64,000 bases of DNA, taken from assembly GCF_025452195.1 (NCBI RefSeq), contig NZ_CP104969.1, positions 204,001-268,000 of the forward strand, written 5' to 3'. Source of the stretch: Phyllobacterium zundukense (lineage in GTDB: Bacteria > Pseudomonadota > Alphaproteobacteria > Rhizobiales > Rhizobiaceae). Of the stretch, positions 34,395 to 44,110 are shown piece after piece. How positions within the stretch are numbered: position 1 is the stretch's first letter; each line of letters begins with the position of its first letter. The notes beneath the pieces were generated by a model. That model was not told where the DNA came from and did no database searches. It saw only the letters and a program-made list of their open reading frames with translations. The translations under genes and the position numbers were made by a program.

Positions 34395-35979
34395 ATGAAG
34401 TTGGCTAAAGATAAAAAGAGCGGCAAACCAAAGAAGGGCGGCGGTCAACCCAATATTCTCGTTATTTGGGGTGACGATATCGGCATCTCCAATCTGAGCT
34501 GCTACAGCCGCGGCTTGATGGGCTATCAGACGCCCAACATCGATCGCCTCGCCAAAGAAGGCATGATGTTTACCGACAGCTATGGTGAGCAATCGTGCAC
34601 GGCCGGAAGGTCTTCCTTCATCACGGGCCAGAGCGCTTACCGAACCGGTCTTTCCAAAGTAGGCATTCCTGGCGCATCGGCCGGGCTACAACCCGAGATC
34701 GTGACAATCGCGGACCTGTTGAAGAACCAAGGGCTATGCTACCGGCCAGTTTGGCAAGAACCACCTTGGCGACCTCAACAAGTTCCTGCCGACGGTCCAC
34801 GGTTTCGATGAATTCTACGGCAATCTTTATCACCTCAATGCCGAGGAAGAACCGGAGATGTATGACTACTTCCCGGAGAAGGACTTCCCCGGCCTGCGTG
34901 CAAGCATTGGACCGCGCGGCGTGCTCCATTCCTGGGCGCAGGACAAGGACGATCCTACGGAAGAAAAGCGCTGGGGCAGAGTGGGCAAGCAGAAGATCAA
35001 GGACACCGGACCACTGACCACCAAGCGCATGGAAACCTGCGACGAAGACTTCGTCGATGCGGCCAAGGATTTCATCAAGCGCCAGAACAGCGCCGGCAAG
35101 CCCTTCTTTGTCTGGCTCAATACCACGCACATGCATCTGTTCACACATACGAAGAAATCGAGCCTCGGGCAGGCCGGGCGCTGGCAGTCTCCCTATCACG
35201 ATACGATGATCGATCATGACAAGAATGTCGGCGACATGCTCGACTATCTCGACGAGCTTGGCATCGCCGAAGATACGTTCGTCATGTATTCGACCGACAA
35301 CGGACCCCACATGAATTCGTGGCCGGATGGAGGCATGACACCGTTCCGGAGCGAGAAGAATACCAATTGGGAAGGTGCATTCCGCGTCCCGCTGCTGGTG
35401 CGTTGGCCAGGAAAGATCAAGGCGGGATCGGTTTCAAACGAGATCGTACAGCACCATGACTGGCTGCCGACCTTCGTTGCCATGGCCGGCGATCCCAACG
35501 TGGTGGACAAGCTCAAGAAGGGCTACACCGCCAACGGCAAGCCATTCAAGAACCATATCGACGGTTATAATCTGCTGCCCTACCTCACGGGTGAAGAGGC
35601 TAGCAGTCCCCGCAAGCTCTTCGTCTATTTCAGTGACGACGGCGATGTTCTTGGTATCCGCTACGACAATTGGAAAGTCGTCTTCATGGAACAGCGTTGC
35701 CCAGGCACACTGCAGGTATGGGCGGAGCCGTTCATACCGCTGCGACTTCCGAAGCTGTTCAACCTCAGGACCGACCCCTACGAACGTGCCGACATTACAT
35801 CGAACTCGTACTATGACTGGTTCCTGCATCACGATTATATCCTGTTCGGCGCCTACACGATTGCCGACAGGTTCGCAGCGACGTTCAAGGATTTTCCGCC
35901 TAGTCAGAAGGCAGCGAGCTTCACCATAGATGACGCACTCGCAAAAATGTCCGCAGCTACCAGCGGCAAGTTCAATTAG
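34395..35979 (+). pseudogene. Cytoplasmic-type arylsulfatase, frameshifted
   Basis: The gene begins at an ATG with GAGAGGAG upstream and reads NILVIWGDDIGISNLSCYS, with metal-binding Asp pair, and SCTAGRSSFITGQ, whose Cys is the residue oxidised to formylglycine. The frame breaks at 34731-34733: one extra G in AAGGGC shifts it, and the first product ends at 34811. Reading on without that base gives KNQGYATGQFGKNHLGD and continues to 35979 (STDNGPH metal site, LVRWPGKIKAG). Correcting it yields about 527 residues, a normal length. There is no signal peptide; the N-terminus is Lys-rich, so it would act in the cytoplasm on a sulfate ester brought in. It is either a real mutation or a sequencing error. 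Confidence 0.88.
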
Positions 35980-35989
35980 AGATTATAAC

Positions 35990-36015
35990 GGGCGGCTTTC
36001 GCAAGACAGCCGCCC
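35990..36015 (+). terminator. Hairpin between sulfatase and BASS transporter genes
   Basis: GGGCGGCT and AGCCGCCC pair over a 10-base loop 10 bases after the sulfatase stop, with no T-run. It lies inside an apparent operon and may give partial termination or protect the upstream message. Confidence 0.4.
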
Positions 36016-36045
36016 GCCACCCGTCAATCGGCGAGGGAAAGAGAC

Positions 36046-36912
36046 ATGACGCTGGCGCAGATCATCGGATTCGCGATCAATGCGAGTATGTTTCTCATTG
36101 TCTTCGCACTTGGATTGCGTGCGACCTTCGATGACGTGACGTATCTGTTCCGCAGACCAAGTCTTTTCGTCCGTTCAATTCTCTCCATGAATATCATCAT
36201 GCTGGCGATTATGGTGCTGTTGTCGCTGCTGTTCAATCTCCACCCGGCCATCAAGATCGCGCTAGTTACGCTCGCCGTTTCTCCGGTTCCGCCGGTGCTG
36301 CCGGGCAAGCAGGAGAAGGCCGGCGGCTCGGCCTCCTATACGATCGGTCTGCTGGTGGCGACGGCACTGGTTTCGATTGTGCTCGTTCCAGTGGCAATCG
36401 GTCTCCTCGGGAGTTCGTTCAACATCGATATGCACGAACCCGCAAGCGCTATCGCTTCCGTTGTGCTGATCTCCATAATCGTTCCGTTGGTAGCGGGCGT
36501 CATCATCCGCCACTTTGCGCCTGACCTTGCTAGCCGCATCGAACGCCCGATCTCCCGGTTTGCAACGCTGCTTTTGATCGTCGCAGTCGTACCGGTCCTG
36601 TTCATCGCCTCGCATGCCATCTGGGCGTTGGTCGGAAACGGAGTTGTCATCATGCTCGTGCTGTTCACGCTGATTGGCGTTGCACTCGGTCACTTCCTCG
36701 GTGGCCCCGATCCGGATGATCGTACAGTGCTCGCGCTCGCCACGGGGACGCGGCATCCTGGCGTTGCGCTAGCAATCTCTAGCCTGAATTTTCCCGCCGA
36801 GAAGGCCGTCATGGCGGTCGTGCTTTACCATCTTGTCATTGGTGCTATCGTCTCGATACCCTACGTGAGATGGCGCACTCGCATTCATGCGCTCCGTCCG
36901 GAGATGAAATGA
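36046..36912 (+). CDS. Bile acid:sodium symporter (BASS) family transporter
   Basis: Encodes 288 residues with eight or nine helices. The segment FALGLRATFDDVTYLFRRP at the start, and ALATGTRHPGVALAISSLNFP near the end (a CaCA-like unwound-helix motif of the family) identify BASS. Members import organic anions with Na+, including bile acids and, in animals, sulfated steroids. It sits between the sulfatase and its activating enzyme and overlaps the latter by four bases, so uptake of a sulfate ester is a reasonable inference. The gene itself is intact. Confidence 0.85.
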   Translation: MTLAQIIGFAINASMFLIVFALGLRATFDDVTYLFRRPSLFVRSILSMNIIMLAIMVLLSLLFNLHPAIKIALVTLAVSPVPPVLPGKQEKAGGSASYTIGLLVATALVSIVLVPVAIGLLGSSFNIDMHEPASAIASVVLISIIVPLVAGVIIRHFAPDLASRIERPISRFATLLLIVAVVPVLFIASHAIWALVGNGVVIMLVLFTLIGVALGHFLGGPDPDDRTVLALATGTRHPGVALAISSLNFPAEKAVMAVVLYHLVIGAIVSIPYVRWRTRIHALRPEMK

Positions 36913-37879
36913 TGCTCGACCAACCGGAACGAACGCAAACCAAGACCGCTCCTTTCGACAACATGGTGTGGATTCCAGGCGGCGAATTTCGCATGGGTTC
37001 TGACAATCACTACCCCGAGGAAGCCCCTGCGCACAGGGTCCGGGTCAATGGTTTCTGGATGGACAAGTTTACGGTGACCAACCGCGACTTTGTCCGTTTT
37101 GTCGAGGCGACAGGTTATGTGACGCTGGCTGAAAGGCCAGCCAATCCAGAAGACTATCCGGGCGCTTTGCCGGAAATGCTGGCGCCGTCCTCAACGATGT
37201 TCAAGAAACCCTCGTCTCCAATCGACATGAGCAATCATTTCAATTGGTGGGTCTATGTACGCGGCGCCAATTGGCGCAACCCGCGGGGTCCCGCCAGCAC
37301 AATCAAGAAGCTTGGCAATCATCCCGTCGTTCATGTCGCCTATGAGGATGTCGAAGCCTATTGCCGCTGGGTCGGCAAGGAATTGCCCACCGAAGCCGAA
37401 TGGGAATTCGCCGCCTGCGGTGGCCTGGACGGGGCCGAATATGTCTGGGGCGATCAGTTTACCCCGGGCGGAAAGCACATGGCCAATACCTGGCAGGGCA
37501 ATTTTCCTTATCGGAACACGCTCGACGATGGATACGAGTATACGTCTCCGGTGGGGTCATTTCCGGCCAATGGCTATGGTCTTTACGATATGGCAGGCAA
37601 TGTCTGGGAATGGACGACTGACTGGTACCGGGAACACGGCAAGGTGACGAGCGCCTGTTGCACGGCGGACAATCCGCGTGGCGGCACACTTGAGGAAAGC
37701 TTCGATCCGCGTCAACCCTCGTCAAGGTTGCGCGAAGGGTGACCAAGGGCGGCTCGCACCTTTGCGCACCAAACTACTGCCGGCGTTACAGACCGACGGC
37801 GCGCATGTCGCAGCCCGTCGATACCTCGATCTCACATCTCGGTTTCCGCTGTATCGTCCGGCCCGGTAGCGAAGGATAA
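36909..37879 (+). pseudogene. Formylglycine-generating enzyme (sulfatase-modifying), frameshifted
   Basis: The frame starts at ATGATG overlapping the BASS stop. It carries the FGE-sulfatase fold: VWIPGGEFRMGSDNHYPEE, KFTVTNRDFVRFVEATGY, LPTEAEWEFAACGG, and GNVWEWTTDWY. Near 37719-37722 one base is missing, and translation stops at 37742 after SSRLREG. In the next frame the family's end continues: [21 protein letters not shown] and [11 protein letters not shown], to a stop at 37877-37879. The two cysteines that bind copper and perform oxidation are in this shifted part, so the product as read would be inactive. Restored length is about 323 residues. The enzyme activates sulfatases by converting Cys to formylglycine, presumably the neighbour at 34395. 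Confidence 0.88.
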
Positions 37880-37887
37880 GACGCGCG

Positions 37888-38244
37888 ATGCTCAGGGACC
37901 TGTTGATCCAGCTCACGGAACCAATCGTCTCGATCATCGACATCTTCGCATTGATCATCATCGCGATCGGCACGGTGGATGCATTTATCAACGGCACCAG
38001 GGTGATGTTTTCGCACCCAGAAGGGCATCATGCGGTCCGGCACGTGTGGATGCGCTATTCGCGCTGGCTGGTGGCGGGACTGACGTTCCAGCTTGCAGCC
38101 GACATCCTCGAAACCTCGGTCACTCCGGCCTGGGACGACATCGGCCGCATTGCGGCGATCGCAGTGGTCCGTACTTTCCTCAACTTCTTTTTAGAGCGCG
38201 ACCAACGCGACATCGGCGAACTGCAACGCAGCCCTAAACCTTGA
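37888..38244 (+). CDS. DUF1622 membrane protein
   Basis: Encodes 118 residues, with a first helix (VSIIDIFALIIIAIGTVDAFI), a second (SRWLVAGLTFQLAADILETS) and a third short hydrophobic stretch before FLERDQRDI. These match DUF1622, a small inner-membrane family of unknown role. It starts eight bases after the restored end of the FGE gene, so it is the last gene of the sulfatase operon. It converges on the histidine kinase gene with nine bases between stops. Confidence 0.82.
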   Translation: MLRDLLIQLTEPIVSIIDIFALIIIAIGTVDAFINGTRVMFSHPEGHHAVRHVWMRYSRWLVAGLTFQLAADILETSVTPAWDDIGRIAAIAVVRTFLNFFLERDQRDIGELQRSPKP

Positions 38245-38253
38245 CGTATGATC

Positions 38254-39960
38254 TTAACCGCGCACTTTCACCGAAATCGTGGTGCCCTTCTTTCCAGTCG
38301 AAATATCGATCGTGCCGTCGAGCGGGCGAAGCCGTGCCTCCATGCCGGAAAGGCCAACGCCGACATTCCGGCGCTTTCGCCTTTCGATACCAACACCATC
38401 ATCCTTGACGGTGAGCGACAGGATCGTATCGGGCTCGCTCCCCTGCCGGATCAGCCTGATCGTTGCCTTGGCGGCGTGGGAATGACGGTAGATATTGGTC
38501 AGCGCTTCTTGGACAATACGGAAAATGGTGAGTTCGACACCCGGTGGTGGACGTTTTGCCGCCAATACGGGATCGACCCTCAGCTCGATTTCCAATCCGC
38601 TTCGTTCCTCAAAACCCACGACGAGTAGCTCAAGGGCATTCGGAAGGCCGGATTCGTCAAGCATCGGGGGATGCAGCAAATAAGATAAGGTCCGAAGCTC
38701 CTCATTGCTTTGCGAAATGAGTTTCGATGTACGCGCCAGCGCCCGCGAGGTTTCACCGTCATCATCGGGCAGGAGGGATTTCACGTTCGCCAATTCCATC
38801 GCCGCGCCGATCAGGTGTTGGCCCGTGGAGTCGTGGAGGTCCCTGGCAATGGAACGGCGCTCCTCATCCTGTGAAACCAGGAGGCGTTCGCTGACGTCAC
38901 GCAGCGACTCGTTCGAATACATCAGTGCGATCGAACGGCGTCGTGCCAGCCAGGCCGTGGCGAGAAACGCCGCAAGGGCAATGGCCAGAACGGTACCGTA
39001 GACGCGTATCGACTGCCGCCAGCCAGCAAGCAAAGCATTCTCGTCAATTCCGTAGGTCACGTAGAATGGGAAACCTTCGACTTTCCGGTAGGCCACCAAG
39101 CGGTCGACGCCTTCCGAAACGTGGTGCATTTCACCCGATACTGGATTCCCAGTCGTCGACTGTCTGAACCATTCAGGGACCACTGCGCCGCCCTCCCAGA
39201 ACGGGACGTTCACCACGACTTCGCCGTTCTCGCGCAAGAACTGGGCAGCATCCGAGGGAGAAGCCGCTCCATCGAACAGTCTGGTGAAATAATCGATCGG
39301 CATCGTGATCAGGATCAAACCGTCGAACTTCCCGTCTGGCTGGCGGAGAGCCTTGCTCATAGTCAAGGAAGGTTGCCCGTACACGCGGCCAATCAACGGG
39401 TCGCCTATAAATGTGACATCCGATGGATGATCCCGATGATAGCGGAAATAATCCCGGTCGTTCACATCAAGCGAACTGCTGCGATAGCCTTCGCTGGTAG
39501 AAACGAGTTTGCCGTCGCGGTCTACGAGGGCAATAACGCCCGAATGCTTCAGAAATTGCTTCTGGGTAGCCAGAAATCTGACCAAACGCTCCGAGGAAGC
39601 AATTTCCGGCCATGACATCGGTTCAACCTCGGACGAAATACCCTGAAGCACCATGTCGTTCGCCTCGAGTATCTTGCTGACATAGGCTTCGAGCAGGGCG
39701 GTCTTCTGGCGCAACTGGATTTTCGATTGCAAGACCATCCGGTCCCGGCTCTCGACAACACCGACGACGAACACCGTTATGATGACCCCAACACTCATGA
39801 GCAACAAGAGGCCATAAGGCAAAAGCGGGAGTGCAGGGGCGTTCATCGGCACGTCGGGCGACAACGCTTTTCCGTCCGGAAGCATAAGGCCAAGACGCCG
39901 CAGAAATGCCGGGATGGCGGCGATACCCCAGCGATCCGCGGATCGACGCAGGATTCTCAC
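38254..39960 (-). CDS. HisKA_3-type sensor histidine kinase with extracytoplasmic dCACHE domain, orphan
   Basis: I place the start at the GTG at 39960, which has GGGAG about seven bases upstream, giving 568 residues; the frame stays open to 40053. Helices at about 46-69 and 319-339 bracket a ~250-residue periplasmic domain of dCACHE type (SGVIALVDRDGKLVSTSEGY; DVNDRDYFRYHRDHP). The cytoplasmic part has the HisKA_3 box EERRSIARDLHDSTGQHL with His376, then an HATPase_c domain (FRIVQEALTNIYRHSHA; VKDDGVGIE; GLSGMEARL). Such kinases phosphorylate NarL-type regulators. None is adjacent; the unpaired one at 28799 is a candidate. Confidence 0.9.
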   Translation of the reverse strand: MRILRRSADRWGIAAIPAFLRRLGLMLPDGKALSPDVPMNAPALPLLPYGLLLLMSVGVIITVFVVGVVESRDRMVLQSKIQLRQKTALLEAYVSKILEANDMVLQGISSEVEPMSWPEIASSERLVRFLATQKQFLKHSGVIALVDRDGKLVSTSEGYRSSSLDVNDRDYFRYHRDHPSDVTFIGDPLIGRVYGQPSLTMSKALRQPDGKFDGLILITMPIDYFTRLFDGAASPSDAAQFLRENGEVVVNVPFWEGGAVVPEWFRQSTTGNPVSGEMHHVSEGVDRLVAYRKVEGFPFYVTYGIDENALLAGWRQSIRVYGTVLAIALAAFLATAWLARRRSIALMYSNESLRDVSERLLVSQDEERRSIARDLHDSTGQHLIGAAMELANVKSLLPDDDGETSRALARTSKLISQSNEELRTLSYLLHPPMLDESGLPNALELLVVGFEERSGLEIELRVDPVLAAKRPPPGVELTIFRIVQEALTNIYRHSHAAKATIRLIRQGSEPDTILSLTVKDDGVGIERRKRRNVGVGLSGMEARLRPLDGTIDISTGKKGTTISVKVRG

Positions 39961-40162
39961 CGCCTGCTCCCGATGCCGCGCTTCAATATGCGCGGTATGG
40001 TTTTGATTTCCTGCCCGATCATCGTCCCCGAATGAGAGTGGCTTTTCCCTCACATGCTACGCTGTTGTTTTCAAACATCCTATCACAAAACAGGTCTTAA
40101 CTCGCAGCTGTTGGGAAAAATTGATCGGCCATGTTGCTTTGCTTGCAGAGGGAGGCCGGCTT

Positions 40163-40926
40163 TCAACTTCTTCCAAGATGTGCAAGCGCGGTCCGCAACG
40201 GAGCATCGGACACCTGAATAATGCCGAGGTATGGGTGAGCCATATCGATGATCAGAAATACCGCCCCCGCCACTGAAAGAGCGCACACGAACAACATGCC
40301 AATGACCGTGGCGTTGGCCGGTGCCAAAAGCCCGAACGAGAAAAAGAGCAACGCAAGCCAGAAGACAAGGATTACAAGGAAAGCCTGGGGCAACCCTTCG
40401 CCCCCTTTCTCAAGGAGCAACCAATGGGCCTCCGCAATTTCTCCGCTTATCGCGATGGCACGCGATTGCAGCTGACGTTTGGCGTCGGTTTCGGGGGAAA
40501 GGGCCCGCAATGATCCTGAACAGGCTCGATACCGAGGTCGCTCCTGCGCGCGTCCGGCGTTGAATCATCGTGATCCTCGTCGACCCAGGCATCCTGCAGC
40601 CGCAGACTGACCAGCTCCGCAAGCAGACGCCGCGCCTCGTTGGTTTCGGGGCCGTAATGCGCCATGACCCGATCGAGAAGGACCACGCGCGCCACCGATG
40701 TTCTCAGCTCTGCCTCGGCGTCATCGAATGCCGTCTTTGCGGATGCGATCAAGAACCCGACCGCGAGCGCTGACAATGTTCCGACCACTGCCGTAGCAAG
40801 CTTGATGGCCTCTTTTGAATCCGTACTCAGGTGATGTTCTGGCAGGCGGTCACGAATAAATATTCCCGCCACCACAGCAAACGACAGGCACATGAATGCG
40901 ACGCCGCCGATTGCAAGTGCACTCAT
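40163..40926 (-). pseudogene. DUF4239 membrane protein, frameshifted
   Basis: Two overlapping minus-strand frames give one DUF4239 protein. The first reads from the ATG at 40926 (helix, then STDSKEAIKLATAVVGTLSALAVGFL, the family's helix 2) to GIEPVQD near 40512. The family continues in another frame as LRALSPETDAKRQLQSRA and two final helices to 40163. One missing base near 40511-40515 (for example CAGTTG read as CATTG) explains the break; restored length is about 254 residues. The family is of unknown function. It is the third frameshift in 6 kb. Confidence 0.8.
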
Positions 40927-40954
40927 TGTCGGAAACTCGCTGCTGCGTTTCGCA

Positions 40955-43900
40955 TCAGTTCACTGAGGTGTCCACGGCCTTTGCCTCGGCCGGACGCTTG
41001 CGCGTGGCACGCCACTCTTCAAAGCGTTGCATGACGACGAAGAAAGAAGGAACGAAGAGGACAGCAAGACAGGTCGAGGCGATCATGCCACTGAAAACAG
41101 TGATGCCTATAGACTTGCGGGCGCTCGCGCCTGCCCCTGTCGCAAATACCAGCGGGGCAACGCCGAGGATGAAGGCAAACGAAGTCATCAGGATCGGCCG
41201 GAAACGAGCCCGGGCCGCGCCCGTTGCGGAATCGATGATCGATTGCCCGGAGGCACGCAGCTCACGCGCCATTTCGACGATGAGAATGGCATTCTTGGCA
41301 GAAAGCGCAAGGAGCAGAATAAGGCCGATCTGCACGTAGAGATTGATCGCGACGTGCAGACCCAGAAAAATGGAAACGGGACCGATCAAGGACAACGGCG
41401 CAGCAAGCAGCACCGATACCGGAGCGATCCAGCTTTCATATTGTCCGGCCAGAACCAGATAGACCAGCAACAGCGCAAGGGCAAAGACCAGGATCATCTG
41501 GTTGCCGACCAGCTTCTCCTGATACGACAGCGCCGTCCATTCGTAGCTCGTGCCATTCGGCAGAGTGGCCGCCGCGATCTCTTCCATAAGGTTCATCGCC
41601 TCGCCCGACGAAAATGTCGCCGCTGGTACGCCGACGATCGAGGCCGAAGGATAGAGATTATAGAGACTGATCAAAGAGGGTCCGACGCTCGGTATGATGG
41701 TCAACACCGTTCCGAGCGAGATCATGTCGCCATTATTGTTACGCACGGTCAGGCTGTTGATGCTGTCCGGCGTCAGGCGGAATTGTGCATCCCCCTGGAC
41801 ATAGATCTGGAACACCCGGCCGAATTTGTTGAATTGAGCGACATAGCTAGAGCCAAGATAGCTTGCGAGGGCGTCGAAAACCAGATCGGTCGTCAGCTGG
41901 AGGGACTCAACCTTCTCGCGATTGATCTCCACCGTGTATTGCGGCGCATTCGCCTGAAAAGGTGCATTGATGCTTTGAATGCCGGATTGGGATTCAGCCG
42001 CTTTCACTATCGTATTAGTCAGGCTCTGCAGCTTGGCGAGATCGAAACTGCCGTCGCGCAGTTCCGTCTGCATGGTGAACCCGCCGGCATTGCCGATACC
42101 CTGGATCGGCGGTGGCGGCAGAACGAGAACCCTGCCCTCGCCGACGCCTTTGAGTTTCGCGTTGAGTGTTTTGTAGAGGGAAGCCAGGTCCTCGCCAGGT
42201 CCGCGCTTGCTCCAGTCATCGAGCATGATGTAGGCAAGACCCGCATTGGCGAGCGCTGAATTATTGTCGAGCGCGGAGATGCCGGCAATCGTGATGACCT
42301 GGGAGACGCCCGGCGTTTCCTTCGCGACGCGCCCCAGTTCCTCCAATGACTTTTCCGTACGGCCTAGGGCAGCGCCATCCGGCAGTTGCACCGCTGCCAG
42401 CAGATAACCCTGATCCTCGATAGGCAGGAAGCCAGTTGGCGCACGCGACATGCCATAACCGGCGGCGGCGATGATGGCGAGAGCTATTACCGCCATGAGG
42501 TTACTGCGCGCAACCATCGAACCGATCACACGTACATAACCGTTTTCCAGGCGCTGGTAGACCGCATTGAAGCCACGATAAAAGAAATTGCGCCTTTCCG
42601 GCGGCACCGGTGGCCGCAACCACATCGCGCACTGGGTCGGCTTCAATGTGGCGGCGTTGATGGCGCTGATGAACGCAGTGGCTGCAATTACGAGAGCAAA
42701 CTGCGAAAATATCTGGCCGGTGATGCCTGGCAGAAATGCAGCGGGCAGAAACACAGCCATGAGAACCAGCGTGATGCCGACGATCGGTCCGAATAGCATA
42801 TCCATGGCGCTAATGGCCGCGTCATGGCCGGACATGCCGCGCTCCATATTGTGCGAGGCGCTTTCGACCACGACGATTGCGTCGTCGACGACGATGCCGA
42901 TTGCCAGCACGATGGCGAACAAGGTCGAGAGGTTGACGGAAAATCCCATGGCAGCCATCGCTGCGAAAGCGCCGATGATGGTCACCGGCACAGTCGTCGC
43001 GGGTACCAGCATGGCGCGCCAGTCCTGCAGGAAGACGAGAATGACAATCAGCACCAGAAGCGCCGCTTCAAACAAGGTCTTGTAGACCTCGCCGATTGCC
43101 TGACTGACGAAGGTCGTCGTGTCGAATGGAATGGAATAGGCCACGCCCTGCGGAAATCCGGCAGCAAGCGTCTTCATCTTGGCGCTCACGCTCTTGGCCA
43201 CATCAAGCGCATTGGCACCCGGAGACAGGAAAATCGCGAGGCCCGCGGAATCCGACCCATCGAGCCGGAACACCTGACTATAGGTCTGCGCACCGAGCTC
43301 AACGCGGCCGATATCCCGCACTCTTGTCATGCCGCCATTGGCGTCGGTCTTGACGATGACCGCACCAAACGCTTCGGGATCATTGAGGCGACTCTCGACG
43401 TTGATCGTATACTGGAAGGATTGGTTTTCCGGCGCAGGCGGCATGCCCACCTGACCGGCGGTCACCTGTTCGCTCTGCTGCTGCAGCGACTGGATGACGT
43501 CCTGCGCCGTCAGGCCGCGTGCCTGCATCTTGTCCGGATCGAGCCAGATACGCATCGAATATTGGCCCGCCCCGAATACCGTAACATTGCCAACGCCGGG
43601 TATCCGGGCGATTTCATCTTTCAAAGCGATCGTTGCATAATTGCTGAGGTAGAGACTGTCGTGGCTGTTGTCCGGCGAAGTCAACGTGACGATCTCGAGG
43701 ATTGATGTCGACTTCTTCTGGACATTGACGCCCTGCACCTGCACCGATTGCGGCAGCGAGGCCAGGGCGGCAGAGACACGGTTTTGTACCAGCACCTGTG
43801 CCGCGTCGAGATCGGTGCCGATAGCGAATGTGACCGTGAGCGCATAGCTGCCATCGGAAGCCGCGTAAGACTGCATGTAGAGCATGTCTTCGACGCCGTT

Positions 43901-44110
43901 CACCTGCTGCTCGATCGGCAATGCGACCGTATCGATCAGCGTGCGGGCGCTGGCTCCGGGATAGCGGGTCGTGACTTGTACGGTTGGCGGCACGACATTC
44001 GGATATTGCGCGACCGGCAGCGAATACAGGGAAACAAAGCCGATGACGACCATGAGGATGGCGATCACATTGGCCAGTACGGGCCGCTCTATGAAGAACT
44101 TCGAGATCAT
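40955..44110 (-). CDS. RND (HAE1) efflux pump, inner membrane transporter
   Basis: Encodes 1051 residues, full AcrB/MexF length. It begins MISKFFIERPVLANVIAI, as usual for the class, has two periplasmic loops of about 300 residues, and twelve helices. The proton-relay pair is in AIGIVVDDAIVVVE (two Asp in helix 4). RIPGVGNVTVFGAGQYSMRIW and the C-terminal FRPILMTSFAFILGVAPL are typical. It exports lipophilic drugs from periplasm and inner membrane outward with a TolC-type channel not encoded here. The start overlaps the stop of the adaptor gene, so the two are co-transcribed. It resembles the Bep/AcrB pumps of Brucellaceae, but I leave the symbol open. Confidence 0.93.
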   Translation of the reverse strand: MISKFFIERPVLANVIAILMVVIGFVSLYSLPVAQYPNVVPPTVQVTTRYPGASARTLIDTVALPIEQQVNGVEDMLYMQSYAASDGSYALTVTFAIGTDLDAAQVLVQNRVSAALASLPQSVQVQGVNVQKKSTSILEIVTLTSPDNSHDSLYLSNYATIALKDEIARIPGVGNVTVFGAGQYSMRIWLDPDKMQARGLTAQDVIQSLQQQSEQVTAGQVGMPPAPENQSFQYTINVESRLNDPEAFGAVIVKTDANGGMTRVRDIGRVELGAQTYSQVFRLDGSDSAGLAIFLSPGANALDVAKSVSAKMKTLAAGFPQGVAYSIPFDTTTFVSQAIGEVYKTLFEAALLVLIVILVFLQDWRAMLVPATTVPVTIIGAFAAMAAMGFSVNLSTLFAIVLAIGIVVDDAIVVVESASHNMERGMSGHDAAISAMDMLFGPIVGITLVLMAVFLPAAFLPGITGQIFSQFALVIAATAFISAINAATLKPTQCAMWLRPPVPPERRNFFYRGFNAVYQRLENGYVRVIGSMVARSNLMAVIALAIIAAAGYGMSRAPTGFLPIEDQGYLLAAVQLPDGAALGRTEKSLEELGRVAKETPGVSQVITIAGISALDNNSALANAGLAYIMLDDWSKRGPGEDLASLYKTLNAKLKGVGEGRVLVLPPPPIQGIGNAGGFTMQTELRDGSFDLAKLQSLTNTIVKAAESQSGIQSINAPFQANAPQYTVEINREKVESLQLTTDLVFDALASYLGSSYVAQFNKFGRVFQIYVQGDAQFRLTPDSINSLTVRNNNGDMISLGTVLTIIPSVGPSLISLYNLYPSASIVGVPAATFSSGEAMNLMEEIAAATLPNGTSYEWTALSYQEKLVGNQMILVFALALLLVYLVLAGQYESWIAPVSVLLAAPLSLIGPVSIFLGLHVAINLYVQIGLILLLALSAKNAILIVEMARELRASGQSIIDSATGAARARFRPILMTSFAFILGVAPLVFATGAGASARKSIGITVFSGMIASTCLAVLFVPSFFVVMQRFEEWRATRKRPAEAKAVDTSVN

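Noticed and set aside
41027..42259. 410-codon plus-strand frame opposite the RND pump gene
   Set aside because: Antisense shadow rich in Arg, Gln and Asp with no ribosome site; the RND gene on the other strand is beyond doubt.
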